From assembly GCF_028623165.1 (NCBI RefSeq), contig NZ_CP117772.1, positions 310,001 through 374,000 of the forward strand: 64,000 nucleotides of DNA, read 5' to 3'. This document shows positions 56,329-64,000 of this stretch, piece after piece. The notes under the pieces were generated by a model that was not told the DNA's origin, ran no database searches, and worked only from the letters and a program-made list of their open reading frames with translations. Both the position numbers and the translations under genes were made by a program. Each line of letters starts with the position of its first letter. Positions within the stretch are counted from its first letter, which is position 1. Origin of the DNA: Nostoc sp. UHCC 0926. GTDB lineage: Bacteria > Cyanobacteriota > Cyanobacteriia > Cyanobacteriales > Nostocaceae.

Positions 56329-57459
56329 ATGAAACTGGAACTGTCTGCTCAACAAAAAAACGCTAAAGCTGAATTTAGAGCTTTTGTTAATCAGGAAATA
56401 TGCCCTGATGCTGGCGAATGGGATAGGAAAGAATTTACCCCGCCAGAACTAATTAATAAAATAGCTAAACTTGGTTTTCTCGGTGCTATATTACCCCAAG
56501 AATATGGCGGTCAAGGAATGGACATGATTACCTATGGCATTCTCAACGAGGAAATTGGACGGGGATGTTCTTCTGTGCGGAGTTTGTTGACAGTTCACAA
56601 CATGGTTGCTCATGCTTTGTATAAATGGGGTAATAAATCTCAAAAACTGTATTGGCTTCCCAAATTTGCATCTGGAGAAATCATTGCTGCTTTTGCGTTA
56701 AGCGAACCTAATATAGGTAGCGATGCTACAAGTGTAGAAACAACAGCAACGCTTGCAGGTGATACTTATGTCTTAAATGGGCAAAAGAAATGGATTACTT
56801 ATGGACAAATAGCAGATATATTTTTGGTCTTTGCTAAATGCGAGGGTAAACCCACTGCTTTTTTAGTTGAAAAAAATAGTCCTGGACTGTCAATAAAACC
56901 AATGTCTGGCATTTTAGGTGTTAGAGCTTCAATGTCAGCAGAATTGCACTTTAATAACTGTCAGATTTCTTTAGAAAATTTAGTAGGTAAATTAGGTTTT
57001 GGATTTTCCTACATTGCTTCTGCCGCGCTTGATTATGGTAGATATAGTGTGGCATCGGGTTGTGTAGGTATTGCTCAAGCTTGTTTAGAAGCTTGTATCA
57101 AGTATACAAATGAGCGAAAACAGTTTGGCGTTTATTTAAAAGAACATCAGTTAATCCGCCAAATGATTACTCAGATGATTACTAACGTGAAAGCAGCAAG
57201 ACTCCTGTATTATCAAGCTGGTTATCTCAAAGAAATTGGCGATCCGAGTTCGATTATAGAAACTTCTATTGCTAAATATTTTGCATCTGTAACAGCAACT
57301 AAAGTTGCAAATGATGCCGTACAAATCCACGGTGCTAATGGTTGCACCACTGAATATTCTGTTGCTAGGTATTTTCGAGATGCCAAAATCATGGAAATCA
57401 TCGAAGGAAGCACGCAAATACAACAGATAACCATTGCCGATTACGGTTATCAGGAATAA
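56329..57459 (+). CDS. acyl-CoA dehydrogenase-like enzyme (FkbI/ZmaE-like)
   Basis: 376 residues, full length. Signatures are AAFALSEPNIGSDATSVETT (~123-142), YVLNGQKKWITYGQIAD and the C-terminal GANGCTTEYSVARYFRDAK and IIEGSTQIQQ. In methoxymalonyl/hydroxymalonyl pathways this protein oxidises the 2-hydroxy-3-oxopropionyl-ACP further to the malonyl-type acid. It is distinct from the divergent dehydrogenase at 3478. Its stop codon overlaps (TAATG) a 25-codon frame that leads toward the next gene. Confidence 0.92.
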   Translation: MKLELSAQQKNAKAEFRAFVNQEICPDAGEWDRKEFTPPELINKIAKLGFLGAILPQEYGGQGMDMITYGILNEEIGRGCSSVRSLLTVHNMVAHALYKWGNKSQKLYWLPKFASGEIIAAFALSEPNIGSDATSVETTATLAGDTYVLNGQKKWITYGQIADIFLVFAKCEGKPTAFLVEKNSPGLSIKPMSGILGVRASMSAELHFNNCQISLENLVGKLGFGFSYIASAALDYGRYSVASGCVGIAQACLEACIKYTNERKQFGVYLKEHQLIRQMITQMITNVKAARLLYYQAGYLKEIGDPSSIIETSIAKYFASVTATKVANDAVQIHGANGCTTEYSVARYFRDAKIMEIIEGSTQIQQITIADYGYQE

Positions 57460-57516
57460 TGTCACAACCTGCTAACACAGTTATTACTCAAAACATGCTG
57501 GCAAGAATGCGAGAAT

Positions 57517-58587
57517 ATGATTGGCACAAAAGCTGAACTTTCAAATCATAAACAAGCTGATAAAAAAGCTATTAAATGCGTCGTTTGGGATTTAGATAAT
57601 ACCCTTTGGGATGGTGTTTTATTAGAAGATGACTGCGTTTTTTTGCGAAAGCAGGTTGTTAATATTATCGAAATATTAGATAGTCGAGGCATTTTGCAAT
57701 CTATTGCTAGTAAAAATGATTATGCTATAACAATGGCGCAGCTGCAACACTTTGGCTTGCACGAATATTTTCTGTATCCCCAAATTAATTGGAACTCCAA
57801 ATCTAGTTCGATTCAAGAAATTGTTAAATTACTTAATCTTGGTGTAGATACTTTTGCTTTTATAGACGACCAGTTATTTGAATTAGAAGAAGTCAACTTT
57901 TCTCTTCCTGAAGTACTCTGTATCAATAGCATTGATCTGGCGTGTCTGCTAGATATGCCAGAAATGAATCCTCGTTTTATTACAGATGATTCAAAATTGA
58001 GAAGATTAATGTATATTAGTGATTTAGAGCGAAATCATTCCGAAAAAGAATTTTTTGGAACTCAAGAAGAATTTTTAGCAACACTTAATATGTCTTTTAC
58101 TATCTCTTCTGCCCAAGAAGAAGATTTACAACGAGCAGAAGAACTAACAGTAAGAACTAATCAATTGAATACAACTGGTTATACATACTCCTATGATGAA
58201 CTGAATCATTTTCGGGAATCAAATAAGCATAAACTGCTAATCGCCAGTTTGGACGATAAGTATGGCAGTTATGGCAAAATTGGTTTAGCTCTGGTGGAAT
58301 GCGGAGATTTTTTATGGACTTTAAAACTTATGCTGATGTCTTGTCGTGTTATGTCCAGAGGTGTCGGCACAATTATGCTAAATTATATTATGACATTGGC
58401 CAAAAACAATAATGTCCGTTTGCGTTCTGAATTTGTTTCAAATAATCGCAATCGCATGATGTATATATCTTATAAGTTTGCCGGGTTTCAGGAAACTGAG
58501 AAAAGAGGAGATTTGCTCATTTTAGAAAATGAACTCACACGAATTCAAGCCTTTCCTGAGTATGTGAAGGTTAACATTATGGATTAG
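57517..58587 (+). CDS. FkbH-like HAD-superfamily glyceryl-ACP synthase
   Basis: 356 residues. The HAD nucleophile motif is CVVWDLDNTLWDGVLLEDD (~21-39, DxDxT). Motif with Lys is SKNDYA, then FIDDQLFE. The second half is GNAT-like (RTNQLNTTGYTYS, MSCRVMSRGVGTIMLNYI), a standard FkbH architecture. It converts 1,3-bisphosphoglycerate to glyceryl-ACP. The ATG at 57517 is accepted; an overlapping upstream 25-codon frame (from 57459) could be a translational coupling leader. No FkbG O-methyltransferase follows. Confidence 0.92.
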   Translation: MIGTKAELSNHKQADKKAIKCVVWDLDNTLWDGVLLEDDCVFLRKQVVNIIEILDSRGILQSIASKNDYAITMAQLQHFGLHEYFLYPQINWNSKSSSIQEIVKLLNLGVDTFAFIDDQLFELEEVNFSLPEVLCINSIDLACLLDMPEMNPRFITDDSKLRRLMYISDLERNHSEKEFFGTQEEFLATLNMSFTISSAQEEDLQRAEELTVRTNQLNTTGYTYSYDELNHFRESNKHKLLIASLDDKYGSYGKIGLALVECGDFLWTLKLMLMSCRVMSRGVGTIMLNYIMTLAKNNNVRLRSEFVSNNRNRMMYISYKFAGFQETEKRGDLLILENELTRIQAFPEYVKVNIMD

Positions 58588-58625
58588 TATACATTGCTAG
58601 TTTTCATTGTTTGATAGGGGGCATT

Positions 58626-60194
58626 ATGGACAATAAAAAAGATGAAATTTTGAAACGACGGTCGAAGCTTTCACCTATGCAACGGGAGCTTCTCGAAAAG
58701 CGGCTCCAGGGTGAAATTGACTCTCACTATCAGTTAGAGATTATTCCAAAACGCTCCCAAACAAGTCCTGCTCCCCTATCTTTTGCTCAACAACGGCTGT
58801 GGTTTCTCCATCAGTTAGATCCCAGTAATCCTTCTTATAATGAACTAGCATGTATACAACTAACAGGTGCGCTTAACGTGAATGCTCTGGAGCAGAGTCT
58901 CAACGAGATTGCACAACGCCATGAAGCTTTACGTACTACTTTTGAGATGGTCGAGGGGCAAGCAGTTCAAATCATTCACCCTACTATAACTGTAGCGCTG
59001 CCAGTGATAAACTTGTGTTTGATGCCAGAAGCAGTGCGACAAGCCAAAGTCGAGCAACTAATAATACAGATAGCTCAAAAACCCTTTGACTTAGTATCTG
59101 GTCCGTTGCTACGAGTCATGCTGATACAAATAGGTGTGCAAGAATATGTGCTGCTATTTGTTATCCACCACATTGCTATGGATGGCTGGTCGAAAGGAGT
59201 AGTGTACCGGGAATTAGTAATACTGTACGAAGCCTTCTGTACTGGGAAGACTTCCTCACTTCCAGAACTGCCCATCCAGTATGCAGACTTTGCCACTTGG
59301 CAGCGTCATTGGTTGCAGGGTGATGTACTTCAAGCCCATCTCGCTTACTGGAAAAAGCAATTAGGCAGTAACCTTGTTACATTACAGTTACCTACTGACC
59401 GCCCCCGACCAGCAGTTCAAACCTTTCGGGGTGCTAGTCAATATTTAACATTGCCCCATGATCTTACAACAAACCTTAAAGCCCTGAGCCAGCAGCAAGG
59501 AGCCACACTGTTTATGACGCTGCTAACGAATTTTAAGATTTTACTGCACTGGTACACGAGCCAAGATGACATAGTTGTAGGCACTGATATTGCCAACCGA
59601 GATCGATCTGAAATTGAAGGTTTGATTGGATTTTTTATCAATCAATTGGTGTTACGGACAAATTTATCAGACAACCCCACTTTTCAAGAGTTGGTAGGAC
59701 GGGTGCGAAAAGTGACATTAGATGCTTATGCTCATCAACATCTGCCATTTGAGAAACTGGTAGATGTTCTGAAACCCGAGCGGACTCTAAGTTATATGCC
59801 ACTGTTTCAGGTAAAGCTTGTTCTTCAGAATACTCCGCTACAACTTTTAAAGCTTGCGGGTTTAAATATAAGGCAATTGAACAGCGACAATGAGACAGCG
59901 AAGTTTGATTTACTTTTCAACCTTATAGATACAGAGCAAGGACTGACAGGGAAGTTGGAGTATAACACTGAGTTATTCGACGCTTCCAGCATAACCCGAA
60001 TGCTAAAACATTTTAAAACACTTTTGCATACTGTTGTTGCACAACCCCAGATTAGACTGAAAGCTCTAGAGGAAATTCTCGTCGAAGCAGATAAGCAACA
60101 ACAGATGGCTAAACAAAAAGAACTAAAGGAAATTCGTACTCAAAAGTTTAAAAACGTTCAGCGTAGAGTTATTAAACAAACAATTGAATTATGA
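58626..60194 (+). CDS. stand-alone NRPS condensation domain
   Basis: 522 residues. The ATG at 58626 has AGGGG six bases upstream; a TTG fifteen bases earlier is also open. A ~45-residue charged N-terminal segment precedes PLSFAQQRLWFLHQLDPSNP. The active site is intact: HHIAMDGWS. Also visible are the motifs GTDIANRDRSEIEGLIGFFI and LPFEKLVDVLKPER. No A or carrier domain is fused. The charged C-terminal tail (KQQQMAKQKELKEIRTQKFK) could be a docking helix. ATGA overlap with the hydroxylase gene suggests they work together with the next NRPS. Confidence 0.9.
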   Translation: MDNKKDEILKRRSKLSPMQRELLEKRLQGEIDSHYQLEIIPKRSQTSPAPLSFAQQRLWFLHQLDPSNPSYNELACIQLTGALNVNALEQSLNEIAQRHEALRTTFEMVEGQAVQIIHPTITVALPVINLCLMPEAVRQAKVEQLIIQIAQKPFDLVSGPLLRVMLIQIGVQEYVLLFVIHHIAMDGWSKGVVYRELVILYEAFCTGKTSSLPELPIQYADFATWQRHWLQGDVLQAHLAYWKKQLGSNLVTLQLPTDRPRPAVQTFRGASQYLTLPHDLTTNLKALSQQQGATLFMTLLTNFKILLHWYTSQDDIVVGTDIANRDRSEIEGLIGFFINQLVLRTNLSDNPTFQELVGRVRKVTLDAYAHQHLPFEKLVDVLKPERTLSYMPLFQVKLVLQNTPLQLLKLAGLNIRQLNSDNETAKFDLLFNLIDTEQGLTGKLEYNTELFDASSITRMLKHFKTLLHTVVAQPQIRLKALEEILVEADKQQQMAKQKELKEIRTQKFKNVQRRVIKQTIEL

Positions 60195-61234
60195 AAAGTA
60201 TTGACACCTACAAAAAAAAGAGGTTACCAAATTCTAAGCGGCAAGCTGTTAGCTGGTCACAAGAAGGATTGATTGAGGCGAAGTTATTAAAGCTTGGTAC
60301 ACTCCTTCCTTTAATGCTTCAACCCACAGTAGAAGATGTAAATCTTCTAGCTTGGGCTAAGAGCAATCAGCAGTTTATTGACACACAACTGCTGAAGCAT
60401 GGAGGAATACTTTTCCGAAACTTCAAGTTAAAAGGAACTGCTGAGTTTGAGGAGTTCATCATAGTTGTTTCTGGAAAGTTGCTTCAATATCGAGAGCGTT
60501 CATCACCCAGGAGTCAGGTGAGTGGCAACATCTATACTTCAACTGATTACCCTGCCACTCACAGCATTTTTCTACATAACGAGAATTCTTACCAGCATAC
60601 CTGGCCTTTAAAAATCTTCTTTTTCTGTATTACACCTGCTATTCAAGGAGGAGAAACGCCAATTGCTGACGTTCGCAAAGTTTTTGAACGAATTCACCCT
60701 ATGATTAAAGAGCGCTTCATACAAAAGCAGGTTATGTATGTCCGCAACTTTAATAACAGATTTGGTCTGCCTTGGCAAACGGTCTTTCAGACTACGGATA
60801 AGGTAGAAGTTGAAGAGTATTGCCGTAGCAATGGCATTGAGGTTGAATGGAAGGATGGAAATTGTCTTAGAACCAGACAAGTTCGTCAAGCTATTGTTAA
60901 GCACCCCCAAACAGGTGAAATGGTCTGGTTCAATCATGCTGCTTTTTTTCACGTATCAACTTTAGAACCAACGATACGCGAAGCCTTATTGGCAGAATAT
61001 GAACAAGAATATCTCCCAAATAATACCTATTATGGTGATGGATCTTCGATTGAGTCCTCAGTTTTAGACGAAATTCGCGAAGCTTATCGTCAAGAAACAG
61101 TCACTTTCCAATGGCAGAAGGGGGACATTTTGATGTTAGACAATATGTTAGTGGCTCATGGACGAGCACCATTTATAGGCTCACGAAAAGTCGTAGTTGG
61201 AATGGCAGAACCAATTTGTAGCAAAGACATTTAG
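60191..61234 (+). CDS. SyrP/TauD-like Fe(II)/2-oxoglutarate-dependent hydroxylase
   Basis: 347 residues. The 2-His-1-carboxylate facial triad is visible as HNE in FLHNENSY (~127-129) and the distal His in NMLVAHGRAPF (~317). The 2OG-binding Arg is probably in GRAPFIGSRK. FFFCITPAIQGGETPIAD is typical of SyrP-type enzymes. These beta-hydroxylate Asp (or related residues) tethered to an NRPS carrier. Next to an Asx-type A domain, the likely reaction is formation of beta-hydroxy-Asp/Asn, a hard iron ligand. Substrate is inference. Confidence 0.88.
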   Translation: MKSIDTYKKKRLPNSKRQAVSWSQEGLIEAKLLKLGTLLPLMLQPTVEDVNLLAWAKSNQQFIDTQLLKHGGILFRNFKLKGTAEFEEFIIVVSGKLLQYRERSSPRSQVSGNIYTSTDYPATHSIFLHNENSYQHTWPLKIFFFCITPAIQGGETPIADVRKVFERIHPMIKERFIQKQVMYVRNFNNRFGLPWQTVFQTTDKVEVEEYCRSNGIEVEWKDGNCLRTRQVRQAIVKHPQTGEMVWFNHAAFFHVSTLEPTIREALLAEYEQEYLPNNTYYGDGSSIESSVLDEIREAYRQETVTFQWQKGDILMLDNMLVAHGRAPFIGSRKVVVGMAEPICSKDI

Positions 61235-61380
61235 CATCAAATTGATCATTTTAACTTAAGAACAAATAATCTTTTAGTTTTTTAAATAAGTCAAATATCA
61301 ATCAATCTATTGATGAATGAAACAAGAAAATGAATACCAGTAATGAGTCGTTAATAAATTAGAGTATCCGAGGTAGAAAC

Positions 61381-64000
61381 GTGCAAAAGGAAATGATTGA
61401 GGGTTATCGACTCTCTCCCCAGCAAAAGCATCTGTGGTTGTTGCAGCAGACTGACGATAACCAAGCTTATCGTGCCCAATGTGCTATTAAAATTGACGGA
61501 AACCTTGATACAACAACTTTAAAGATGGCTTTACAGGATGTTGTAAATCGACACGAGATCCTTCGCACCAAATTTCATTGTCTGCCTGAAATGATAATCC
61601 CATGTCAGGTCATTGCTGATAGCACCATACTGTCGTTACAACACCACAATTTTAAAGGTATAAATCCGCAAGAACAAAATGCGAATATTGAGACGCTTTT
61701 TGATGAAATTAGCAAGCAGCATTTTGACTTGGAGCATACACCACTGTTGCATACAACTTTGGTTGAACTATCATCGTCTCATTACCTGCTGTTCTTCAGT
61801 TTGCCAGCTATCTGTGCGGATACAGCAACACTCAATAATTTAGTGCGCGAAATCAGCCGTTCATATGCAGCATACTTGGACGGTAAACCACTATCAGATG
61901 AACCAATACAGTACGCTGATGTTTCCGAGATTTTCAATGAGTTAATTGAGTCTGAGGAAACAGAGTTAGGAAAAGAGTATTGGCGTCAACAAGATATCTC
62001 TGCTATTTTTACTTTTAAATTTCCTTTTGAACATCAACCTACCGAAAACCAGGAGTTCACACCTAAATTTATAACCCGGACAATTAATCCAGAACTGGCA
62101 CTGAATATTGAAGCGACCGCAGGGACGTATAATATTTCAACTTCTATATTGTTCTTAACTTGTTGGCAGGTTTTGATTGGACGAATTACCGGATACTTAG
62201 ACGTGATTGTCGGTACCGCCTATGATGGACGAACATATGAGGGACTAGAGGAAGCGTTAGGGCTGTTTGGGAAATATTTACCGCTTCATTGTCATCTGAC
62301 AGAAAATCTCCAATTCAGCGAGATGTTGAAACAGGTTAACCAATCGATCAGTAAGCTTTCAGAATGGCAGGAGTATTTTACTTGGGAACAGAATGTTGAA
62401 TCGCCCAGCAATGGAATAGAGTTATCATTTTTTCCTATTGGTTTCGAGTTTGAGGAGCGGGATGCTAAATATTCTGTAGGCAATGTCTCCTTTTCTATCT
62501 CCAAGCAGTATAGTTGTGTTGAGAGATTCAAAGTTAAACTCTGCTGTGTTCGTTGGGATGAGTCTTTGAGCTACGAATTTCACTACGATGCTAACGTCTT
62601 TGCAGTAGAAGATATCCAACGTCTAGCGGGTCAATTTGAAACTTTGTTAGCCAGCGTTGTCAAGAATCCTTCTGGAGCGATCGCTTCTTTCGACATCCTC
62701 AGCCCTCTTGAGCGAGAGCAACTTTTAGTTGAATTCAACAACACAAAAACTGCTGTCCCCCAATACCAATGCATACACCACTGGTTTGAATCACAGTGCG
62801 ATCGCACCCCTGACAACATCGCCGTGGTTTGTGAAAACCAGCAACTAACCTACCAGCAGCTTAACGCACGGGCAAATCAATTGGCTCATCACCTACAAAA
62901 AATGGGCGTCGAGTCAGAAGTTATGGTAGGTATTTGTGTAGAGCGATCGCTCGAAATGGTTGTAGGAGTATTGGGCATTCTCAAAGCAGGTGGAGCTTAT
63001 CTGCCATTAGATCCCGTCTATCCCAAAGAAAGATTAACTTTCATTTTAGAAGAAAGCTGTACGCCCGTGCTGTTAACCCAACAGCGGTTGCTGTCCATTC
63101 TTCCGGAACACAGTGCTGAATTACTCTGCCTAGACAATGACTGGGACAGGATTGCCCAAGAAAGTACACACAACCCTATCAGTAAGACGACTTCTGACAA
63201 CCTAGCTTACATCATTTATACCTCTGGCTCTACTGGCAAGCCCAAGGGAACATTAATCCCCCATCAAGGCTTAGTCAATTACCTCACCTGGTGTACCCAA
63301 GCCTATGCAGTCTCTCTAGGGGAGGGGTCTACCGTTCACTCAACGCTTGCTTTCGACCTCACCATTACCGGATTGTTTTCTCCTTTACTGGTAGGGCGAC
63401 AGGTAGAACTTATCCCAGAAGACCAAAGCATGGAGTCTTTAGGTAATGCTTTACGTAACCACACAAACTATAGCTTAGTCAAAATTACGCCAGCCCAATT
63501 GCAATTACTTGAGAAGCAGTTATTACCATCAGAAGCTGCGGATCGAACCAGAGCTTTTATTATCGGCGGTGAAAACCTGTTAGCAGAAAATATCACCTTC
63601 TGGCAAAATTTTGCGCCAGACACGATCCTAGTGAATGAATATGGACCTACAGAGACTGTTGTCGGTTGTTGCATTTATCAGGTGCCTCTTGGTGATAGAG
63701 TATCGGGTTGTATTCCTATTGGTCGTCCAATTGCCAACACCGAGCTTTATGTACTCAATCAATACCATCAGGTTGTACCAATAGGAGTTCCAGGTGAACT
63801 CTATATTGGCGGTGCTGGTTTAGCTAGAGGGTATCTCAATCGCCCCGAACTAACAGCCCAAAAGTTTATTCCCAATCCTTTCAGTCAAGAAAAAGGAACA
63901 CGGTTGTACAAGACGGGAGACCTAGTTCGTTATCGGTTGGACGGAAATCTAGAGTTCTTGGAGCGGATTGACCATCAGGTAAAAGTAAGAGGTTTCCGCA
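61381..64000 (+). CDS. NRPS, condensation-like (HHxxxDG-less) domain plus A domain, truncated by window end
   Basis: Begins at GTG 61381 (GAGGT seven bases upstream) or ATG 61393 and runs off the right edge; 873 codons visible. The first ~440 residues look like a condensation domain (YRLSPQQKHLWLLQQ, VNRHEILRTKFH), but HHxxxDG is replaced by SLPAICADTATL, so it should not form peptide bonds. This fits an 'interface' domain partnering a beta-hydroxylase. The A domain follows (YTSGSTGKPKGTLIPH, NEYGPTETVVG). Its pocket code, read by eye, is DLTKIGEVG plus the unseen Lys, pointing to Asn or Asp. The PCP and any later modules lie outside. Confidence 0.9.
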   Translation, partial: MQKEMIEGYRLSPQQKHLWLLQQTDDNQAYRAQCAIKIDGNLDTTTLKMALQDVVNRHEILRTKFHCLPEMIIPCQVIADSTILSLQHHNFKGINPQEQNANIETLFDEISKQHFDLEHTPLLHTTLVELSSSHYLLFFSLPAICADTATLNNLVREISRSYAAYLDGKPLSDEPIQYADVSEIFNELIESEETELGKEYWRQQDISAIFTFKFPFEHQPTENQEFTPKFITRTINPELALNIEATAGTYNISTSILFLTCWQVLIGRITGYLDVIVGTAYDGRTYEGLEEALGLFGKYLPLHCHLTENLQFSEMLKQVNQSISKLSEWQEYFTWEQNVESPSNGIELSFFPIGFEFEERDAKYSVGNVSFSISKQYSCVERFKVKLCCVRWDESLSYEFHYDANVFAVEDIQRLAGQFETLLASVVKNPSGAIASFDILSPLEREQLLVEFNNTKTAVPQYQCIHHWFESQCDRTPDNIAVVCENQQLTYQQLNARANQLAHHLQKMGVESEVMVGICVERSLEMVVGVLGILKAGGAYLPLDPVYPKERLTFILEESCTPVLLTQQRLLSILPEHSAELLCLDNDWDRIAQESTHNPISKTTSDNLAYIIYTSGSTGKPKGTLIPHQGLVNYLTWCTQAYAVSLGEGSTVHSTLAFDLTITGLFSPLLVGRQVELIPEDQSMESLGNALRNHTNYSLVKITPAQLQLLEKQLLPSEAADRTRAFIIGGENLLAENITFWQNFAPDTILVNEYGPTETVVGCCIYQVPLGDRVSGCIPIGRPIANTELYVLNQYHQVVPIGVPGELYIGGAGLARGYLNRPELTAQKFIPNPFSQEKGTRLYKTGDLVRYRLDGNLEFLERIDHQVKVRGFR

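Noticed and set aside
57459..57536. 25-codon frame between the acyl-CoA dehydrogenase and FkbH genes as a separate gene
   Set aside because: It overlaps both neighbours and has no independent signal; at most a coupling leader, so only mentioned under the FkbH entry.

Overview
The window is chromosomal DNA of a filamentous cyanobacterium, probably a Nostoc-like member of the Nostocales. Evidence: many HIP1 octamers (GCGATCGC), AT-rich spacers, small dispersed palindromic repeats, several IS families known from Nostocales, an AMIN-TonB receptor, and fatty-acyl-AMP-ligase-primed PKS/NRPS genes. No rRNA, tRNA or CRISPR array was seen. Most of the window is two back-to-back lipid-primed biosynthetic gene clusters separated by a graveyard of transposons.

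Left flank (1-13 kb). A small membrane protein, a tiny Tyr/Arg/Asp-rich exported protein and an unlisted 55-residue ORF lie among mobile debris: two related ~180-bp MITEs (1038-1218 and 9801-9980) and a ~513-bp element with 10-bp terminal inverted repeats (2438-2950). The latter contains a multi-helix non-coding RNA-like region that may be a HEARO/omega-RNA without its ORF. A four-gene set follows: acyl-CoA dehydrogenase-like, PIG-L deacetylase and methyltransferase (overlapping, +), and a convergent GT2 glycosyltransferase. Then come a conserved-looking small protein, a transposase tail and a large SBBP-repeat protein.

Cluster 1 (34.2 kb down to 13.0 kb, all minus strand). Order of transcription: fatty-acyl-AMP ligase, ACP, CylC/AurF-like dimetal enzyme, PKS KS-AT-KR-ACP, a degenerate KS-AT-ACP protein, a TubC-docked protein with an unrecognised ~550-aa body, SDR, GT28 glycosyltransferase, UDP-galactopyranose mutase, zinc-ribbon methyltransferase, second GT28, and MFS exporter. 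The FAAL/ACP/CylC trio matches the start of cylindrocyclophane-type pathways. I infer a modified, probably halogenated, fatty acyl chain extended once, reduced, glycosylated and exported. I see no thioesterase, reductase or type III PKS, so the release step is unknown.

Spacer (34.2-43.9 kb). It holds an ISH3-like transposase remnant, an ISAs1-family transposase broken by three small dispersed repeats, a frameshift and a 380-bp internally deleted IS630-type element, an IS630-type C-terminal tail, and an IS66-like tail.

Cluster 2 (40.2 kb to beyond the right edge). A TonB-dependent receptor (minus) faces away from a plus-strand operon: FAAL-ACP-C-A-PCP, KS-AT-MT-KR-ACP, a four-gene FkbK/J/I/H-like cassette for a hydroxymalonyl-type extender unit, a stand-alone condensation domain, a SyrP/TauD-like Fe(II)/2-oxoglutarate hydroxylase, and an NRPS starting with a condensation-like domain lacking HHxxxDG, followed by an A domain with an Asx-type code, truncated by the window end. 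Receptor, hydroxylase, Asx-type A domain and FAAL start together suggest an amphiphilic beta-hydroxy-Asx siderophore of the cyanochelin type, here with an unusual oxygenated extender unit.
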